Shown: in pieces, positions 49,324 through 61,225 of the stretch
Numbering within the stretch: the stretch's first letter is position 1
How the letters are laid out: the number at the start of each line of letters is the position of its first letter
Assembly: GCA_011316305.1 (NCBI GenBank)
Contig: SAUG01000113.1
Coordinates: 173,871-237,870, forward strand
Length of the DNA stretch: 64,000 nt
Direction: 5' to 3'
Source: Rusavskia elegans
Taxonomy: Eukaryota > Ascomycota > Lecanoromycetes > Teloschistales > Teloschistaceae
Notes under the pieces: generated by a model
The model's database searches: none
What the model was told of the DNA's origin: nothing
The model's input: only the letters and a program-made list of their open reading frames with translations
Translations under genes and position numbers: made by a program

Positions 49324-50815
49324 GATCGGGTTGGATGTCTCTGTCGAAATGGGCTTTGGGTAGGTCTTCAGGTAGGATTGGAGAGGATTATTGATGGTGT
49401 AAAGATGTTGTGTCTTGTGAGATGGATCTGTCTCTTTTATAATCTTTGTCCCTTCACTCGCCCCTTGCTCGAAGCTTCGTTTTTGGAGTCATCTGGGGGG
49501 AGTCGGCTTGATGCCCGTCAGAACATCACTGCATTGCATCACAGAGTGATAGCGTTGCAAGGTAGGATCGTATGGTTGGGACTCATTTTGCTCTGAGGGT
49601 GAAAAATATACTTCGGACTATTACGCTGGGCAAGCAATGGTATCCTTCTCATCCGCCGTCCCCACTGTCTTACTGCAGAATTCTTCGCCTTTATTAGAGG
49701 TCGAGCCGTGTCGTATACGGCCGTGTGACTTGCAAAGCATCCAGCTTGAATCAAATCTTCAGATCGGGTCTCGAATGCTGTACCCGGTTGGACGACTTCC
49801 TGGTCCAGTATTCAGCGAAACGAGGAATGCTGTTAATGTACTGAACGAGCGAAGCAAAACGACAATAATTCCTAGTCGACTTTGCTAGAGAGGTTAGGCG
49901 CTCCCAGCAGACAGCGAATGAAGTGATTGGATTGATCTCAAGAGCCCTTCTGAACGATGACGGTAGCTGGCCGATTGGGCTGTCAACGGTGTGCTCTTTT
50001 CTTGAGGTTCGTGGTTGATCGATTGGTTGTACCTCGATTCCGGATCATGGGATCTTGTGCTTTCTCCATCTCTCTCGGGACACGCGAAACCACCCGAGAA
50101 GGCCTGACTGCATCGTAACTAAGAGCGGTGTCTACGTCTACTGTATGAAGAATGTGCTGTCGATCCTGGAAGCATGCAGCTGAATATGGACACCTCAAAG
50201 TTGCCTGACCGCAGGAACATGGAACACCCAAGGGGCATCCAATCGTTTCGTTAGACGAAATTGGGCTAAGCACCTATTAAGCACCCTGCAGCTTCAGTCA
50301 TCTGGACATCGAATATTGAAGCACGCTCGCGCAATGGTTATTCGAGCATAGAGAAGAACATCGTCATGCTGGGCGCGGGTGGGATAATGATGCAAGTCCA
50401 CATAGACCCTCTGTCGACGAATTGTGTATATTTCCTTGCCTAAGTGTCAATATCGGTGGGAAGCCACATTGATGATAATCGTAAAGGATGGAACAGCAAT
50501 GCTGGATCATATGGTTCACCCAGTAGCTCGGATATGATCCACGAGTGTGTAGGCTAATAATAGGAGGTCCGGGTGCGTTGCGTTATTGACGCTTGTCGAG
50601 TCTCCGATTTGGCTGGCAGTCGATGTATCGGATGCCCATCCCAACAGTCGAAGGGACAAACTAGCCATTGGCCTTGAAGACGACTTTCCAAGGGTACTCT
50701 CGATAGCTACCAGCGCATCAACCGAATTAGCGGAGCCATGACCGTTTCGGTTGAGCCCAGATTCAGCTTGGCGATCTTCTCTCTACTTCAATCTGCAGAT
50801 GCAAATGCGACTCGT
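49324..50815. other. 1.5-kb intergenic region, nothing defended
   Basis: Holds a few ORFs under 100 codons on both strands with no domain, signal peptide or plausible splice partner. Composition is normal and not RIP-mutated. Confidence 0.4.
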
Positions 50816-51421
50816 TCAAGTAGCTGTAGCGGACAGAGCTTGTGGCTCCTGAAGTCTCCCAAGTCTGAAAATAATCCAGATCGGTCTTCTGCCAGGTGCT
50901 TGACGTAGCCAGGCGTTGAAGAAGCCACAAAAGCCTTGCAAGGTGTACCCCATCATTGTGGTTGCAATTTCCGATGCGAGCTGTCGTGAGACTGGCCCGT
51001 CGAAGCTGACGACTTCGAATATCAAATCGAGCCTTCCATGTCCGGCCTCGTCTTGTATTGGCATATGTAGTCTGAGGGTGTCGCGCAGAAAATTATCCTC
51101 TGGCATCCAGGCAGTATTGGAGACTTGATTCTCTATCTCGGCCCAGAAATAGCAGAGGCTGAAGGCTACTGCCCATGATGGCTCGAGGGGAAAAAAGCTT
51201 TTATACCGAAGGCTTCGTCCACTACCGAGATATTGAAACCCGCGTCGGCCCAAGGATTTTGTTTGCTCGACCGCGATCGCCCCGGAGACCTTTATGTCAA
51301 TGGTTGTGCATGGGGACTCAAGACAGTTACTTGCTGGGATCGCAGTGGCCTGGAAACGTCCTGTCAAGGTAGATGCAAAGACAATGATCGAAAGCATTCG
51401 GTTATAAAAGTGATAGCGCAT
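50816..51421 (-). CDS. Uncharacterised protein with signal peptide
   Basis: Single open frame, 201 residues from MRYHFYNRMLSIIVFA; a further in-frame ATG at 51460 would add 13 polar residues and spoil the signal sequence. After a hydrophobic leader (about residues 8-25) comes a Cys pair (NCLESPC), then a mixed alpha/beta-looking region (FSLCYFWAEIENQVSNT, LDLIFEVVSFDG) and an Arg-rich C-terminus (APGRRPIWIIFRLGRL). No family recognised. Coding-like composition and a single long frame support it, but without homologues the exact start and the absence of introns are unsure. Confidence 0.5.
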   Translation of the reverse strand: MRYHFYNRMLSIIVFASTLTGRFQATAIPASNCLESPCTTIDIKVSGAIAVEQTKSLGRRGFQYLGSGRSLRYKSFFPLEPSWAVAFSLCYFWAEIENQVSNTAWMPEDNFLRDTLRLHMPIQDEAGHGRLDLIFEVVSFDGPVSRQLASEIATTMMGYTLQGFCGFFNAWLRQAPGRRPIWIIFRLGRLQEPQALSATAT

Positions 51422-51985
51422 GATATACCCTAAGGGGGTGCGCTTTGCATGGGCAAGCACACTGCGTTATACTGCGAAAGGATCTGCTACCAAGCGAGCT
51501 TGTCTGTGATCACCGGCGAGACATTTGAGACCAATTGTGCGTCTGCTACATTATTGGGAATTTTCTGGCCACCGATTAAAATGTTGGCCGCGTGCCATGG
51601 ATTGCTGCGCGAAAGCGCTTGTCGCGCTGAAGCACCAGTGGGTGCAGGAAGTTTATTACTCACCTGTACTCTTGTTGAGTGTTATTGGATCTGTTTGATT
51701 CGACATCGTTGGACAAGGCAACTCGAAAACATCAAGACAGATGAAGCATACCTGGTAAGGATGGTCGGCGGCTGGCATTACACAGGCCAGCCAGAGGTCC
51801 TCGACGTTGTGAAACCCATTGAGCAGGACTCGGAGAGCCGGGAGATGTCGTCCGGCTTGAGAATTCACGGGCTCAAGCCTGGACAGAGCTTCGATCAAGG
51901 GCAAGATCATTTGGCAGCCAGCGCATTGTTGGGGGTATCTTCCGGATGCATACAAATATTGGAAGGAACAGGATGAATACAGACG
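51422..51985. other. Spacer between the secreted protein and the Slx8-like gene
   Basis: Contains opposing ORFs of 175 (+, 51449-51976) and 99 (-, 51955-51656) codons; neither has a recognisable domain. The minus one reads more like protein (CAGCQMILPLIEALSRLEP) but lacks support. Also holds the 3' UTR of the Slx8-like gene. Confidence 0.35.
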
Positions 51986-53132
51986 TCAAGTTTTCGCTTT
52001 AGCTTTCCCTTTGGCCAGACTGCTCCTGGTGACACACTTGATCTCAAGCGGTATAACCTCACGCTTGTCTTTGCTCTTCTCTTTCGGCCTGGCCACCTTC
52101 TTGCGGCAGACAGGGCATTTCGAGGTCCCTTTGCCCGGCTCCCCTTGATTCTCTCCCGCAATGAGGGCTTCCATGATGCACGTGTGGCAGAACATATGGC
52201 CTGTGGACGGCGAGGTCTCATTCAGTATATTTAATCAAGCTGGTAGCATCGAATAGTGACTTACCACAGTGCGTAACACTCATGTCCGTCATCGGCTCCA
52301 TGCAGATGATACACTGTACGTTCGACAGTTTGATAGGAACATCCCCTTGTGGCCCTTGCTGCTCTTTAATTCTCGCTGCCGATTGCTGCTCCAACACCTT
52401 GGACAACCCTTCATCTCCATCAAGATCCACCAGATCCAAGTGCTCCACCTCTTCGTTTCCCCGTCCCAAGCCTGTATTCTCGAGCTTCGGTCGCTTGCCA
52501 TTGCGGGGTGGTGGGGATTCGGGGATCTCTCGGCCTGCTCCGGACGCTCTTCGCTTTCGTGTCAGTGTAGGCATGTCTGGGTGAGATGGAGCGTCGGCGG
52601 TGAGGTCAACGAAATAGTTGTCGCCGAAACTGTTGCTGAGGTCAAGATCGAGTTGACTGTTTTCAACGTTTTCAAGGTGGGGCCAGAAGTCGCTGTCGAA
52701 GAGAGAATCGTCGCCAAAGGGACCCCAGGAAAAGTCCGAAGCTGGGTGATCCGTCGAGGCCACATATGGCGCAAAGCTGTCTATTCCAGGTAGCTGGCGG
52801 GATGCATCAGGGTGTGGATTACGAGGTTCTGGCAACGATGGCGGATCGAAGTTGAAGCTTTCACGGCTTGGAAGATTGGACGGCGGTGTATTGGTTGCGG
52901 GCAGATTCTGGGGTTGATGGAGGTTCTGTCTTTGACATAAACACAACCTATTGTGAAAGTTGCAATGATTACTGGATGGGTGGTTCAGCGGGGCGGAAAC
53001 ATTATTCGTCGACGAGAAGGGATCCAATGAATGAGCCCACGAATATCCTTGGTTAGATGATGAGCTGTTGGAATGATGAGGCATCAATTGTTCCCAGTAA
53101 GGATTGTGTTGAGAGGGCCCGGATCCATCCAT
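51986..53132 (-). CDS. slx8: Slx8-like RING E3 (SUMO-targeted ubiquitin ligase)
   Basis: Exons 53132-52265 and 52200-51986, intron 64 nt (GTAAGT...CACAG), 360 residues. The N-terminal ~150 residues are Asn/Ser/Pro-rich and disordered. Two likely SUMO-interacting motifs follow: YFVDLTAD and HLDLVDLDGDE. A basic stretch (TRKRRASG, GKRPKL) may be a nuclear signal. The C-terminal RING runs CIICMEPM...THCGHMFCHTC...CPVCRKK, rebuilt exactly by the splice between THC and GH. In yeast, Slx8 works with Slx5 to ubiquitylate SUMO-modified nuclear proteins in genome stability; SIMs plus a C-terminal RING support the same class here. Divergent from mip1. Confidence 0.75.
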
Positions 53133-53529
53133 CGGTGCAAAGTCGTCCTTCGAGTTATGGCGGGCAAATCGAGGTGTCGAGGTATCGAGGTATCGAGGTA
53201 TCGAGGTACTATATGCAAGTCACGGTCCGCCCCAGGGGACGAGAGAAGAATACTTTTGCTCGAATCGAATGGCACATCAGAGGAGGCAGGATTGGGAAGG
53301 TTATTTAACGAGGAGCAAGAGCCCCATTAGGGTTCCTGGTCCTGGATGTGGCGGCTCACATGCGCGTGGTCATCATTGTGGGAGACGACGGAGCCGAAAA
53401 GCAGGGGTTCATCATTTGGAATTGGCGTCACTACTAGGTACTCTAATAAGTCGTTGGATTTTCACAGGAAAATCCAAACAAGCAGTCACTTCACTGGGTC
53501 ATGAAAGAGTTTTCGTCGCATCCTTGAGC
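53133..53529. promoter_or_regulatory. Divergent promoter of the Slx8-like gene and mip1
   Basis: 397 bp between the two start codons. Contains a tandem octamer array at 53170-53209; no other motif assigned. Confidence 0.45.
53170..53209 (+). repeat. Five tandem 8-bp repeats CGAGGTAT
   Basis: Units CGAGGTGT, CGAGGTAT (three times) and CGAGGTAC, head to tail, about 39-78 bp upstream of the Slx8-like ATG and 320 bp upstream of the mip1 ATG. Confidence 0.9.
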
Positions 53530-56500
53530 ATGCTTTGCTCTCGTTTGCAGAGCCATGTAAGACTTCGTTCTGCCTTGAATTCCAGACAGACCCGCGCCTC
53601 ATCCTGCAAACCTCTCACCTTCAGCACCACCAGCAAGCAATGTCAAGCTACACCGACCGGTGCAGTCGCGCATCGCGACCACATATCTCTCAATAGTAGG
53701 CTACTCCTGGTTTTCTTACAAAGAATTCCCGTGCTAAACCTCATGTTCCGCAGGACCTTCGACTCCACGGTTTAATCAGATCGGTGTTCAGCAGCTAAGC
53801 AGCCATGTACACCCTCAGATTTTCCCCGGACCGCCCACTATCCCGCCCCAGCATCTTGTCGACTTGAGTAAAGACCATCTCGAAAAGCATCAGCTTCTGG
53901 GGAAAAATCAAGACCATGCCGACCCTGTCGCTTTCGACCTTCCCCCTCTCCACGGTCAGACGCTGGACGAGCACTTCTTCAAGCTAGGGCGAGATGCGTC
54001 AGAACCTTGGCTCAGCCAGGCGCAAAGCTACTCAAGAATCGACCTGCCTCGACCTCCTCGAAAGTGGGTGAAGCAAAGTGGCTGGACCAAGTACAATCAA
54101 GATGGGACACACGAAGCCGTGGCAGCGCCCCAAGAGCAGATGCTTACTTTTGATACCGAAGTCATGTGGAGGGAAAGCTCCTACGCCGTCATGGCTTGTG
54201 CCGCAAGTCCCACCTCGTGGTATGCCTGGCTTTCGCCATGGCTTTTGGAAGAATCCAACACAGACCGCCACCTGATACCCTTGGGTGACGCGAGCAACGA
54301 ACGGATTGTAATTGGTCACAACATTGGCTACGACCGTGCTCGTATAGCGGAGGAGTACGACACTCGGCAATCTAAAAACTTCTTTTTGGATACAATGTCT
54401 TTGCACGTGGCTGTCAACGGGATGTGCTCCCGACAAAGGCCGACCTGGATGAAGCATAAGAAGAACCGGGACATGCGGGACAAGATCACCAACGAAAGCA
54501 ACTCGATCGAGCTTGTGGCTCTGCTGGAGAACAAGATGTTGACAGAGGAAGAGGAAGAGCTATGGGTTGGGCGAAGCTCCGTCAACTCTCTCCGAGATGT
54601 TGCCAAGTTCCACTGCAACGTGACCATTGACAAAGCTCAGCGAGACTCGTTTGGTGAATCGGACCGCGCAGGCATACAAGACAAGCTGGAGGAGCTTCTT
54701 GATTACTGTGCAGCAGATGTTTCGATAACACACCGTGTCTACAAAAAGGTGTTTCCTGCTTTTCTGGAGGTGTGTCCTCATCCAGTGAGCTTCGGTGCTT
54801 TGCGCCATCTGTCATCGGTCATCCTACCTGTTGATCAATCATGGAGATCCTACATCGAGAAAGCGGAATCGACCTACAGCCGGTTATCCAGGGATGTTGA
54901 AAAACGACTCCAGGATCTTGCCATGACGGCTCTCGAATCCAAAGATGACGCTGATCACTACAGCCAAGATCATTGGCTGCGGCAGCTTGACTGGTCTGGT
55001 CAGACCATCAAGATGGTTAAAGGGAAAAAAAAAGGGGATCCTCCCCGGCCTGCGGCACGGCAGAAAAAGCCAGGCATGCCGCAATGGTACAAAGATCTAT
55101 TTGCGACTAGTAGTGCGGAGGATATAAGTCTGACAGTCCGGACACGGATTGCACCGTTGTTGCTACGGTTATCTTGGGATGGGCATCCACTCGTGTGGTC
55201 CGACAAATATGGGTGGACTTTCAAAGTTCCCATTTCCTCTGCATCCCAGTACGACGACAAGCCGGTGACCACGTGTGACATGGCCGATGAGAAATATCTC
55301 GCTCTCAGGGATGATCGCCATCATCGATACTTCAAGCTTCCCCACAAGGACGGCCCGCAGGCTCGGTGTGCCAGCCCCTTAGCCAAAGGTTACCTACAAT
55401 ATTTTGAAAGCGGCGTACTTTCGTCTGAATACCCATATGCTAAAGAAGCTCTGGAGATGAATGCGTCCTGCTCCTACTGGATTAGTGCCCGAGACCGAAT
55501 TCGATCTCAGATGGCCGTCTACCAAGACGAGACACTCGGTGTATGGCAGTCTGAGCCCGGGAAAGGCTTGGGCTACATTCTTCCTCAGGTCATTCCTATG
55601 GGCACCATCACACGTCGGGCTGTGGAGAACACCTGGCTCACGGCCAGCAACGCCAAGCCGAACCGGGTCGGGTCGGAATTGAAGTCAATGATCAGAGCAC
55701 CTCCGGGCTATTGTTTTGTGGGCGCCGATGTTGACTCGCAGGAGCTGTGGATCGCTAGCCTCGTGGGTGACGCCCAGTTTCAGCTTCACGGTGGGAATGC
55801 CATTGGCTTCATGACGCTCGAAGGGACTAAGGCTGCGGGTACTGATCTGCACTCCAAGACGGCCAAGATCCTCGGGATATCTCGTAACGACGCCAAAGTA
55901 TTCAACTACGGGCGAATTTACGGGGCTGGCTTGAAATTTGCGTCCACTCTCCTTCGACAATTCAACCCTAATCTATCTGATAAGCAAACGAACGAGATCG
56001 CTTCCAGATTATACAAAGAAACCAAGGGCGCGAAAACGCTACGAAAAGCGTTGAAAGGACACTCGTTCTGGCGTGGCGGGACCGAGTCCTTGGTCTTCAA
56101 CCGGCTCGAAGAATTTGCCGAGCAGGAGCGTCCTCGCACGCCAGTCTTAGGCGCAGGTATCACGGAGGCCTTGATGCGTCGATTCATCAACAAGGGTGGC
56201 TTCATGACCTCTCGGATCAACTGGGCCATCCAATCGTCAGGGGTCGACTATCTTCACTTGCTCATCATATCGATGGATTATCTGATCCGGCGCTTCAACA
56301 TCGATGCACGACTAGCGATTACGGTGCATGACGAGATCCGATACATGGCCAAAGCGGACGACAAGTATCGAACAGCGATGGCTCTCCAAGTGGCCAATGT
56401 ATGGACTCGAGCCATGTTCTCCCAGCAAATGGGCATCAACGACCTGCCACAGTCATGTGCGTACTTCAGCGCGGTCGATATTGATCACGTGCTGCGCAAG

Positions 56501-57007
56501 GAGGTCGACATGGACTGCATCACCCCCAGTCATCCCAACAAGATCCCGCATGGGGAAAGTCTGAGCATGGAGCAATTGCTGGAGAAAGGTGACCAGGCGC
56601 TCCTCGACCCCTCAACGATTGCGCAAACCCCCCCACAGCTTGAGCGATACACGTACACACCACGAACGTCGGTCATGAGCGAGCTGCAGAGAAGCACGGA
56701 TATGACGTACCTCCGAGCCCAGCTGGCAGGCGACGACAAGGAGCTCCGTGAGCTTATCAAGGATGCCATGGGAAACACGGGGACCACCTCTAGCGCAGCG
56801 AAAGCGAATGCCCGAGGCAGAAAAAGCGGCAAGCAGGAGGACGAGAGAGTGCACTACGGGCAGGCTCAGGCAGCACGGTTGATGGAAAGGCCGTGGGACT
56901 ACCCGCACCGGTGGGAGCAGCCTCATGGATTCACTCCCGAGCGAAAAGGGGCAGCAGAATGGATGAAGACAGCCCCAGTACATCGACCGCGTCTGGCTGC
57001 AGCATAG
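53530..57007 (+). CDS. mip1: Mitochondrial DNA polymerase gamma, catalytic subunit
   Basis: Exons 53530-53695 and 53754-57007 (58-nt intron, branch GCTAAAC, acceptor CGCAG) give 1139 residues. The first exon encodes an Arg/Ser-rich leader without acidic residues up to the intron region, a mitochondrial presequence. 3'-5' exonuclease motifs: LTFDTE (about residue 185), GHNIGYDRARIAEEY (242) and YCAADVSITH (370). Family-A polymerase motifs: GADVDSQELWIAS (711), RNDAKVFNYGRIYGAG (767) and HDEIRYM (913). All catalytic acids are present. It replicates and proofreads mtDNA in the matrix. The C-terminal ~200 residues past motif C are the usual fungal extension. The start was chosen at the first ATG that joins in phase with the splice. 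Confidence 0.95.
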
Positions 57008-57839
57008 TCGTGAATGTTTCGACGGGACTCGAGGGGATGAATGTATGATATGTAACTGAGTCGTTCCAGCGAGGAGTCGGAGGTTTGGATATGGCAGTCT
57101 GGAGTGGACTGTCTGGTGGTAGACGGCGCTCAACTCGGGCCACAGTGTCTTGATGGTCTTGTATGCAGGAATTGGGCAATAATGAGCTGGAGGTCTGTAT
57201 ATACTCAGCAACATGGTTATTATTGGCTCCGTAGGAATATGGGTTGTCTGGTCTTGTTTGGTGAAGGAGATGAAGTGCAGGATTATTGAGGCTCGGGTGA
57301 GTGCAGGCTGCAGGCTGGATGGGATTTCCGTTGGAGGAATAGCTTCAGGCTTGTTGCCTGAAAAGGAGGCTGCAGGGTTCCCCAGGGTCCAGCCATGACT
57401 CGTTTCTGCGTGGCGTGCATGCGGCCGGATGCAAGTGTGCACCGATGCTGAGATGGGATTGGACGAGCGCAGGAGACCAGTCCCAAGTGGGTGGCTGGAT
57501 GCTGGGACAGAGCGGTGCCCGATGGCACCTTTTTAACTCGGTATTACTCCATTATTACTCGATTGAATTGACATTCCTCTGCTGGCCTCCGCACCCGTTC
57601 CCTATTCTGAATTCACGCCATCCATCATCGTCTGCTCATCCGGATCTTTGGTTCTTTCGCCAACTGACGGACCCACGTGAACCGAAATCATCCACAAACA
57701 ATGACTACTATTGTTATGCATCTTCCAACAATACTGATTGAGAACCTTCAATATTGGAAAGTACGACTCAGTCAATGCTTCCTTCCTCTTCAAAAGACTG
57801 CCCCACTGCGCTTCCCTTGCTCGCCTGTTGTTGACCATC
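57008..57839. other. Intergenic: mip1 3' flank and arrestin promoter
   Basis: 832 bp. An in-frame upstream ATG at 57738 would extend the next gene by 34 residues; I treat that part as 5' UTR. Nothing else recognised. Confidence 0.45.
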
Positions 57840-59186
57840 ATGCCCAGCCGAATCTTGCCCTTCGGACGCCACCCCTCTCACCGACCTGACACCAAGATCC
57901 GATCATCTCACTCCGATGAATTGACTGACCTGGACACTGGTGAACACAAGCTACATTCAGCAGCAATGGACTTCCTTCACTTCGGCTCCAAGGAGAAGCG
58001 CCAATCCAACTCGGGCCAAACCACACCCAAGAACAAAGGCAGTCCAAGAATCCCCCCCGCGAAACCGGCCAAGATTGAGATTCAAATGGAATCCCCGCCC
58101 TGCGTCTTCTATGGTGGCCCCAACTGCTCGGGTGCCCTGTTCTCTGGTCAATTGAAGCTCATTGTGACCGACTCCGAGGTCCGCTTGACTTCCATCAGCA
58201 TGCACCTCCGAGCCAACGCCGTTACAAAGAAGCCGGTGGGAAAGGACTGCCCAGACTGTATCAATAAGGTCACCACCCTGAAGTCCTGGAACTTCATCAC
58301 CGAGCCCACCACCTACGATCACGGTACCCACCAATTCCCTTTTTCCTATCTGCTGCCGGGACACCTGCCAGCCACCACCCACTGCTCCCTAGCCAAGATC
58401 GACTATGGCCTCGAAGTCAGCGCCGTCACCGCCCTGACAGACGTCATCGCCCACGAGCACCCTCTCCGGGTTCAACGAGCTATCCAGCCACCGCCAGAAA
58501 AGCAATCGCTCCGCATCTTTCCCCCTACAAACCTCACCGTCAATGTCATCCACACTCCGGTCATCCATCCTATCGGCTCCTTCCTCGTCCAATTCCGCAT
58601 GAACGGCATCGTGGAGAGACAGCAAACCACGCAAACCCGCTGGCGGATCAAAAAGCTCGACTGGCGCATCGACGAACACAGCAAGAACGTCTCTCCGGCC
58701 TGCCCCAAACACTGGAACAAAGTTGGCGGCGAGGGCAAAGGTCAGCAGCACGAAGAAATGCGCAACATTGGCAGTGAATCCATCAAAAAGGGTTGGAAGA
58801 CCGACTTCGACGCCGTCGGTGGCGGACAGATCGAACTCGAGTTCCCGGCCTCCATCCGACCAGGCGTGAATCCCGTGTGTGACGTCGAATCCCCGACGGG
58901 GCTCACGGTATGGCATCTATTGATCGTCGAGATCATTGTATCGGAAGAACATGTGAAGAACTCCGGCCATGGACATGCGGTGCCCACGGGAGCCGCGAGG
59001 GTGTTGAGGACGCAGTTCAAGGTCGTGGTGTCGGAGAGAGGAGGACTGGGGATCAGTTGGGACCAGGAGCAGCCGCCGATGTATGAGGATGTACCGCATA
59101 GTCCGCCAGGGTATGTGACGGATTATCTTGGGGAACTACCGACGCCACCAGATCAAGATTTGGAGGCAATGGGAAACCATCCATAA
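57840..59186 (+). CDS. ldb19: Ldb19/Art1-type arrestin-related trafficking adaptor
   Basis: Intronless, 448 residues from MPSRILPFGRHP; alternatives are ATGs at 57738 and 57966 (MDFLHFG), all in one frame. An arrestin N-domain follows the basic leader (IEIQMESPPCVFYGGPNCSG, LFSGQLKLIVTD), with the C-domain around SLRIFPPTNLTVNVIHTPV. Two PPxY-type boxes near the end, PPMY and SPPGY, would bind the WW domains of an Rsp5-type ubiquitin ligase. In yeast Ldb19/Art1 brings Rsp5 to plasma-membrane amino-acid permeases so that they are endocytosed. The family role is well known; the cargo here is unknown. Confidence 0.85.
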   Translation: MPSRILPFGRHPSHRPDTKIRSSHSDELTDLDTGEHKLHSAAMDFLHFGSKEKRQSNSGQTTPKNKGSPRIPPAKPAKIEIQMESPPCVFYGGPNCSGALFSGQLKLIVTDSEVRLTSISMHLRANAVTKKPVGKDCPDCINKVTTLKSWNFITEPTTYDHGTHQFPFSYLLPGHLPATTHCSLAKIDYGLEVSAVTALTDVIAHEHPLRVQRAIQPPPEKQSLRIFPPTNLTVNVIHTPVIHPIGSFLVQFRMNGIVERQQTTQTRWRIKKLDWRIDEHSKNVSPACPKHWNKVGGEGKGQQHEEMRNIGSESIKKGWKTDFDAVGGGQIELEFPASIRPGVNPVCDVESPTGLTVWHLLIVEIIVSEEHVKNSGHGHAVPTGAARVLRTQFKVVVSERGGLGISWDQEQPPMYEDVPHSPPGYVTDYLGELPTPPDQDLEAMGNHP

Positions 59187-60470
59187 TGTGGTCGTGGACT
59201 CCTCGATTACACCTTTCTTGCGATCTGGGCCGCCTGCATGGATCCATTACCATGTTGACGGCATCGGTCTGTGAAATCAGCATCTGCTCAGGGATTTCCG
59301 GTCATCATCATTAGGAAGCGAAGGCGTTTCTCACATTCGCTGTCCATTATTATTATTACACATCAAGCGAGCGTGCATGTTATGTCTTACCAGGTAATCA
59401 TGACACTCCTCGCTCTTCGATTCGGTCCAGGTGCCCTGGCATATGCTAACGACGACGACGAAAGCATTTGGTAAATTCACATATACCCCCCAGGCTTTTT
59501 GTGGTTTATTGGTAGCTAGCATATTTAGGAAATGCCAAATGTTATTCTACTTTTCCTGCTGTTACCCTCTTGCGATATGAGGTGCAGGGTTGATTTCGTT
59601 CCAGAGCTGGTGGTGTGGAGTGCATTTTTTTACTATATAGGACACATCGGTTCGTTCACCGTGACGGTTGCAAATACCGTATTCGTTCGTCGTCGTTGTA
59701 ACTTCGCCGTGCATCAGGTTCACCAAAGCGAAGAATACCTGGAAGCTTGCAAGTATTATACTTATCCATTTATACCCTAGACCAACCGGCAAAAGCTTTA
59801 CCCTTTCCCCACTGATCAAATGAGTACCAGGATCAGGATAATGGGAGGAGCGGAAAGGAAAGGAGAGGAGGGCAACAAACAACAAGAAGCAATAGAGATC
59901 GAACGACATCCGGCCGTCTTTTCAGAAAAGGGTGTCGTTTCGGGGGGATTTTCTCTGCTACTGACTGCCAAAGTACTGGATAATGACAGCAGGATCGAGA
60001 AAGAAAAATCCGACCCATATTCGTATATGTATATATTGCGATATTTGGCTTTTGGTACGCTGTAGCTCTGGAGATTTTTCTTCACTTAGAAGGGTTGTTT
60101 ACCTCACATCCTTGTTCCCAAGGAGCTTTTGGCTCGAAGGCAGCGAATTGGAGACTGTGACACATCCGACTTTGATATTGCGGAAACTATAGATCTAGCA
60201 AAAGGTATGTATGTACTTTAGGTAGCAGGAAAACAAATGCGCCGAACCGATCTGTGGCAATATCATTTTTCTTGGCGACACGTTGAGGCGACTCTTCTGT
60301 GATATTTGACCGGTTGTGCAGATCCGCACCGTTCATTATTGCTCGGTCACGGAGTCGGAGTTTCTTTGCCTCCTGCGGGTTTTGAGAAGTTAGTATTGCA
60401 CTCCACGGACCATCATGCTTTCGGTGTTTGGAAAAACTCACAGTCGTGATCCTGGTGATGCCTATCCCCC
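59187..60470. other. Intergenic region, no supported gene
   Basis: Several short ORFs (at most 115 codons) on both strands lack domains or splice support. 60410-60187 (minus) can be read as a last exon (EAKKLRLRDRAIMNGADLHN) after a well-formed intron (GTGAGT...CTAAC...CGCAG), possibly the end of the cysteine-rich gene upstream; unproven. Confidence 0.35.
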
Positions 60471-61100
60471 CTTGCGAACAACGTTGCAAGTCAGCACATG
60501 CGTGTAAAGGAGCGGGGGGGAAGGGATCAATGGGGGCCAGATTAAACCCCCACAATGGCTTTACTTACTTTTGGTTTACCAAGACAGGCATATCTTTGTT
60601 GCCTTGGACAAACAAATGCGAGCATCGTTTGAATTCACACATTGGATAGCAGCAGTCCTCGTCCTTTACGCAGTCCTCTGGTTCCAAAGTTAGCCTTGGA
60701 CCAACTCGTCTGGGGATCAGGCAGGATGGAAGACCTCCAAGACCGGCACACTGAGGGTCATCTTCGGTCAGAGCCTGACGATATCCTTTCGGCCTGCGGA
60801 GAACGTTGCAAGTCAGCGTATGCATAACAGGGATCAGTAGGAGAGCTGGCCCCTCAATAAGGGCCTTACTTACTTTTGCTTGACGTGGACGGGCTTATCT
60901 TTGGCGCCTTGGATGTTCGTCGGAGATACACATTGGTGGGTGGTCGGGTCACAATACCCATAGCAGCATTCATTAGTTTGGGAGCAGTAGTCTGGTTCCA
61001 TCATTAGCCTTGGGCACTATCGTCTGGGAGATCAGGTATGATGAAAGACCTTTCAGGTCTCGACACTGAGTATGAACGTCTCCGGTCATGCCGATGTCTG
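60470..61100 (-). repeat. Tandem duplication of a cysteine-rich exon plus intron (314-bp period)
   Basis: Two collinear copies on the minus strand. Each has a branch/acceptor-like GGCTAAY...GGAACCAG (near 61009-60992 and 60695-60678), a cysteine-rich stretch, the end CAAAAGTAAGTA, and ~60-75 bp later CTGACTTGCAACGTT with CGCAG or GCAAG. A degenerate third start follows at about 60470. The period between GGAACCAG blocks is 314 bp. Confidence 0.65.
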
Positions 61101-61225
61101 GATTGTTCCATCAGAGGAGAAAGTTTGAAAGCAAAGACGGGTGATGGACCAATCTCTAAATGACCTGGCAGAGCAATGGAAAATGCAGCAAAGAAAGCTG
61201 CGATCATCAAGATAGAGAGCTTCAT
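60571..61225 (-). pseudogene. Probable small secreted cysteine-rich protein gene(s), model unresolved
   Basis: A signal peptide (MKLSILMIAAFFAAFSIALPG, from 61225) is followed by two cysteine-rich modules on the same strand: one of form C-x6-CC-x3-C-x6-C (about 60990-60875) and one C-x5-CC-x3-C-x4-C (about 60670-60571). Each ends in a similar KDxPVxVxQK tail against a GTAAGTA donor. The spacing resembles compact disulfide-rich (knottin-like) folds; no function is claimed. The frame linking the signal peptide to the first module is not open without an intron I could not place, and the upstream part of module 1 is shifted by one base relative to module 2. It may be a two-module precursor, two adjacent genes, or a decaying gene. 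Confidence 0.4.

Noticed and set aside
49983..50273. 96-codon minus-strand ORF with several Cys
   Set aside because: No signal peptide or recognisable motif; composition looks non-coding.
51656..51955. 99-codon minus-strand ORF upstream of the unknown secreted protein
   Set aside because: No domain, no clear start context, and it overlaps an equally long plus-strand ORF.
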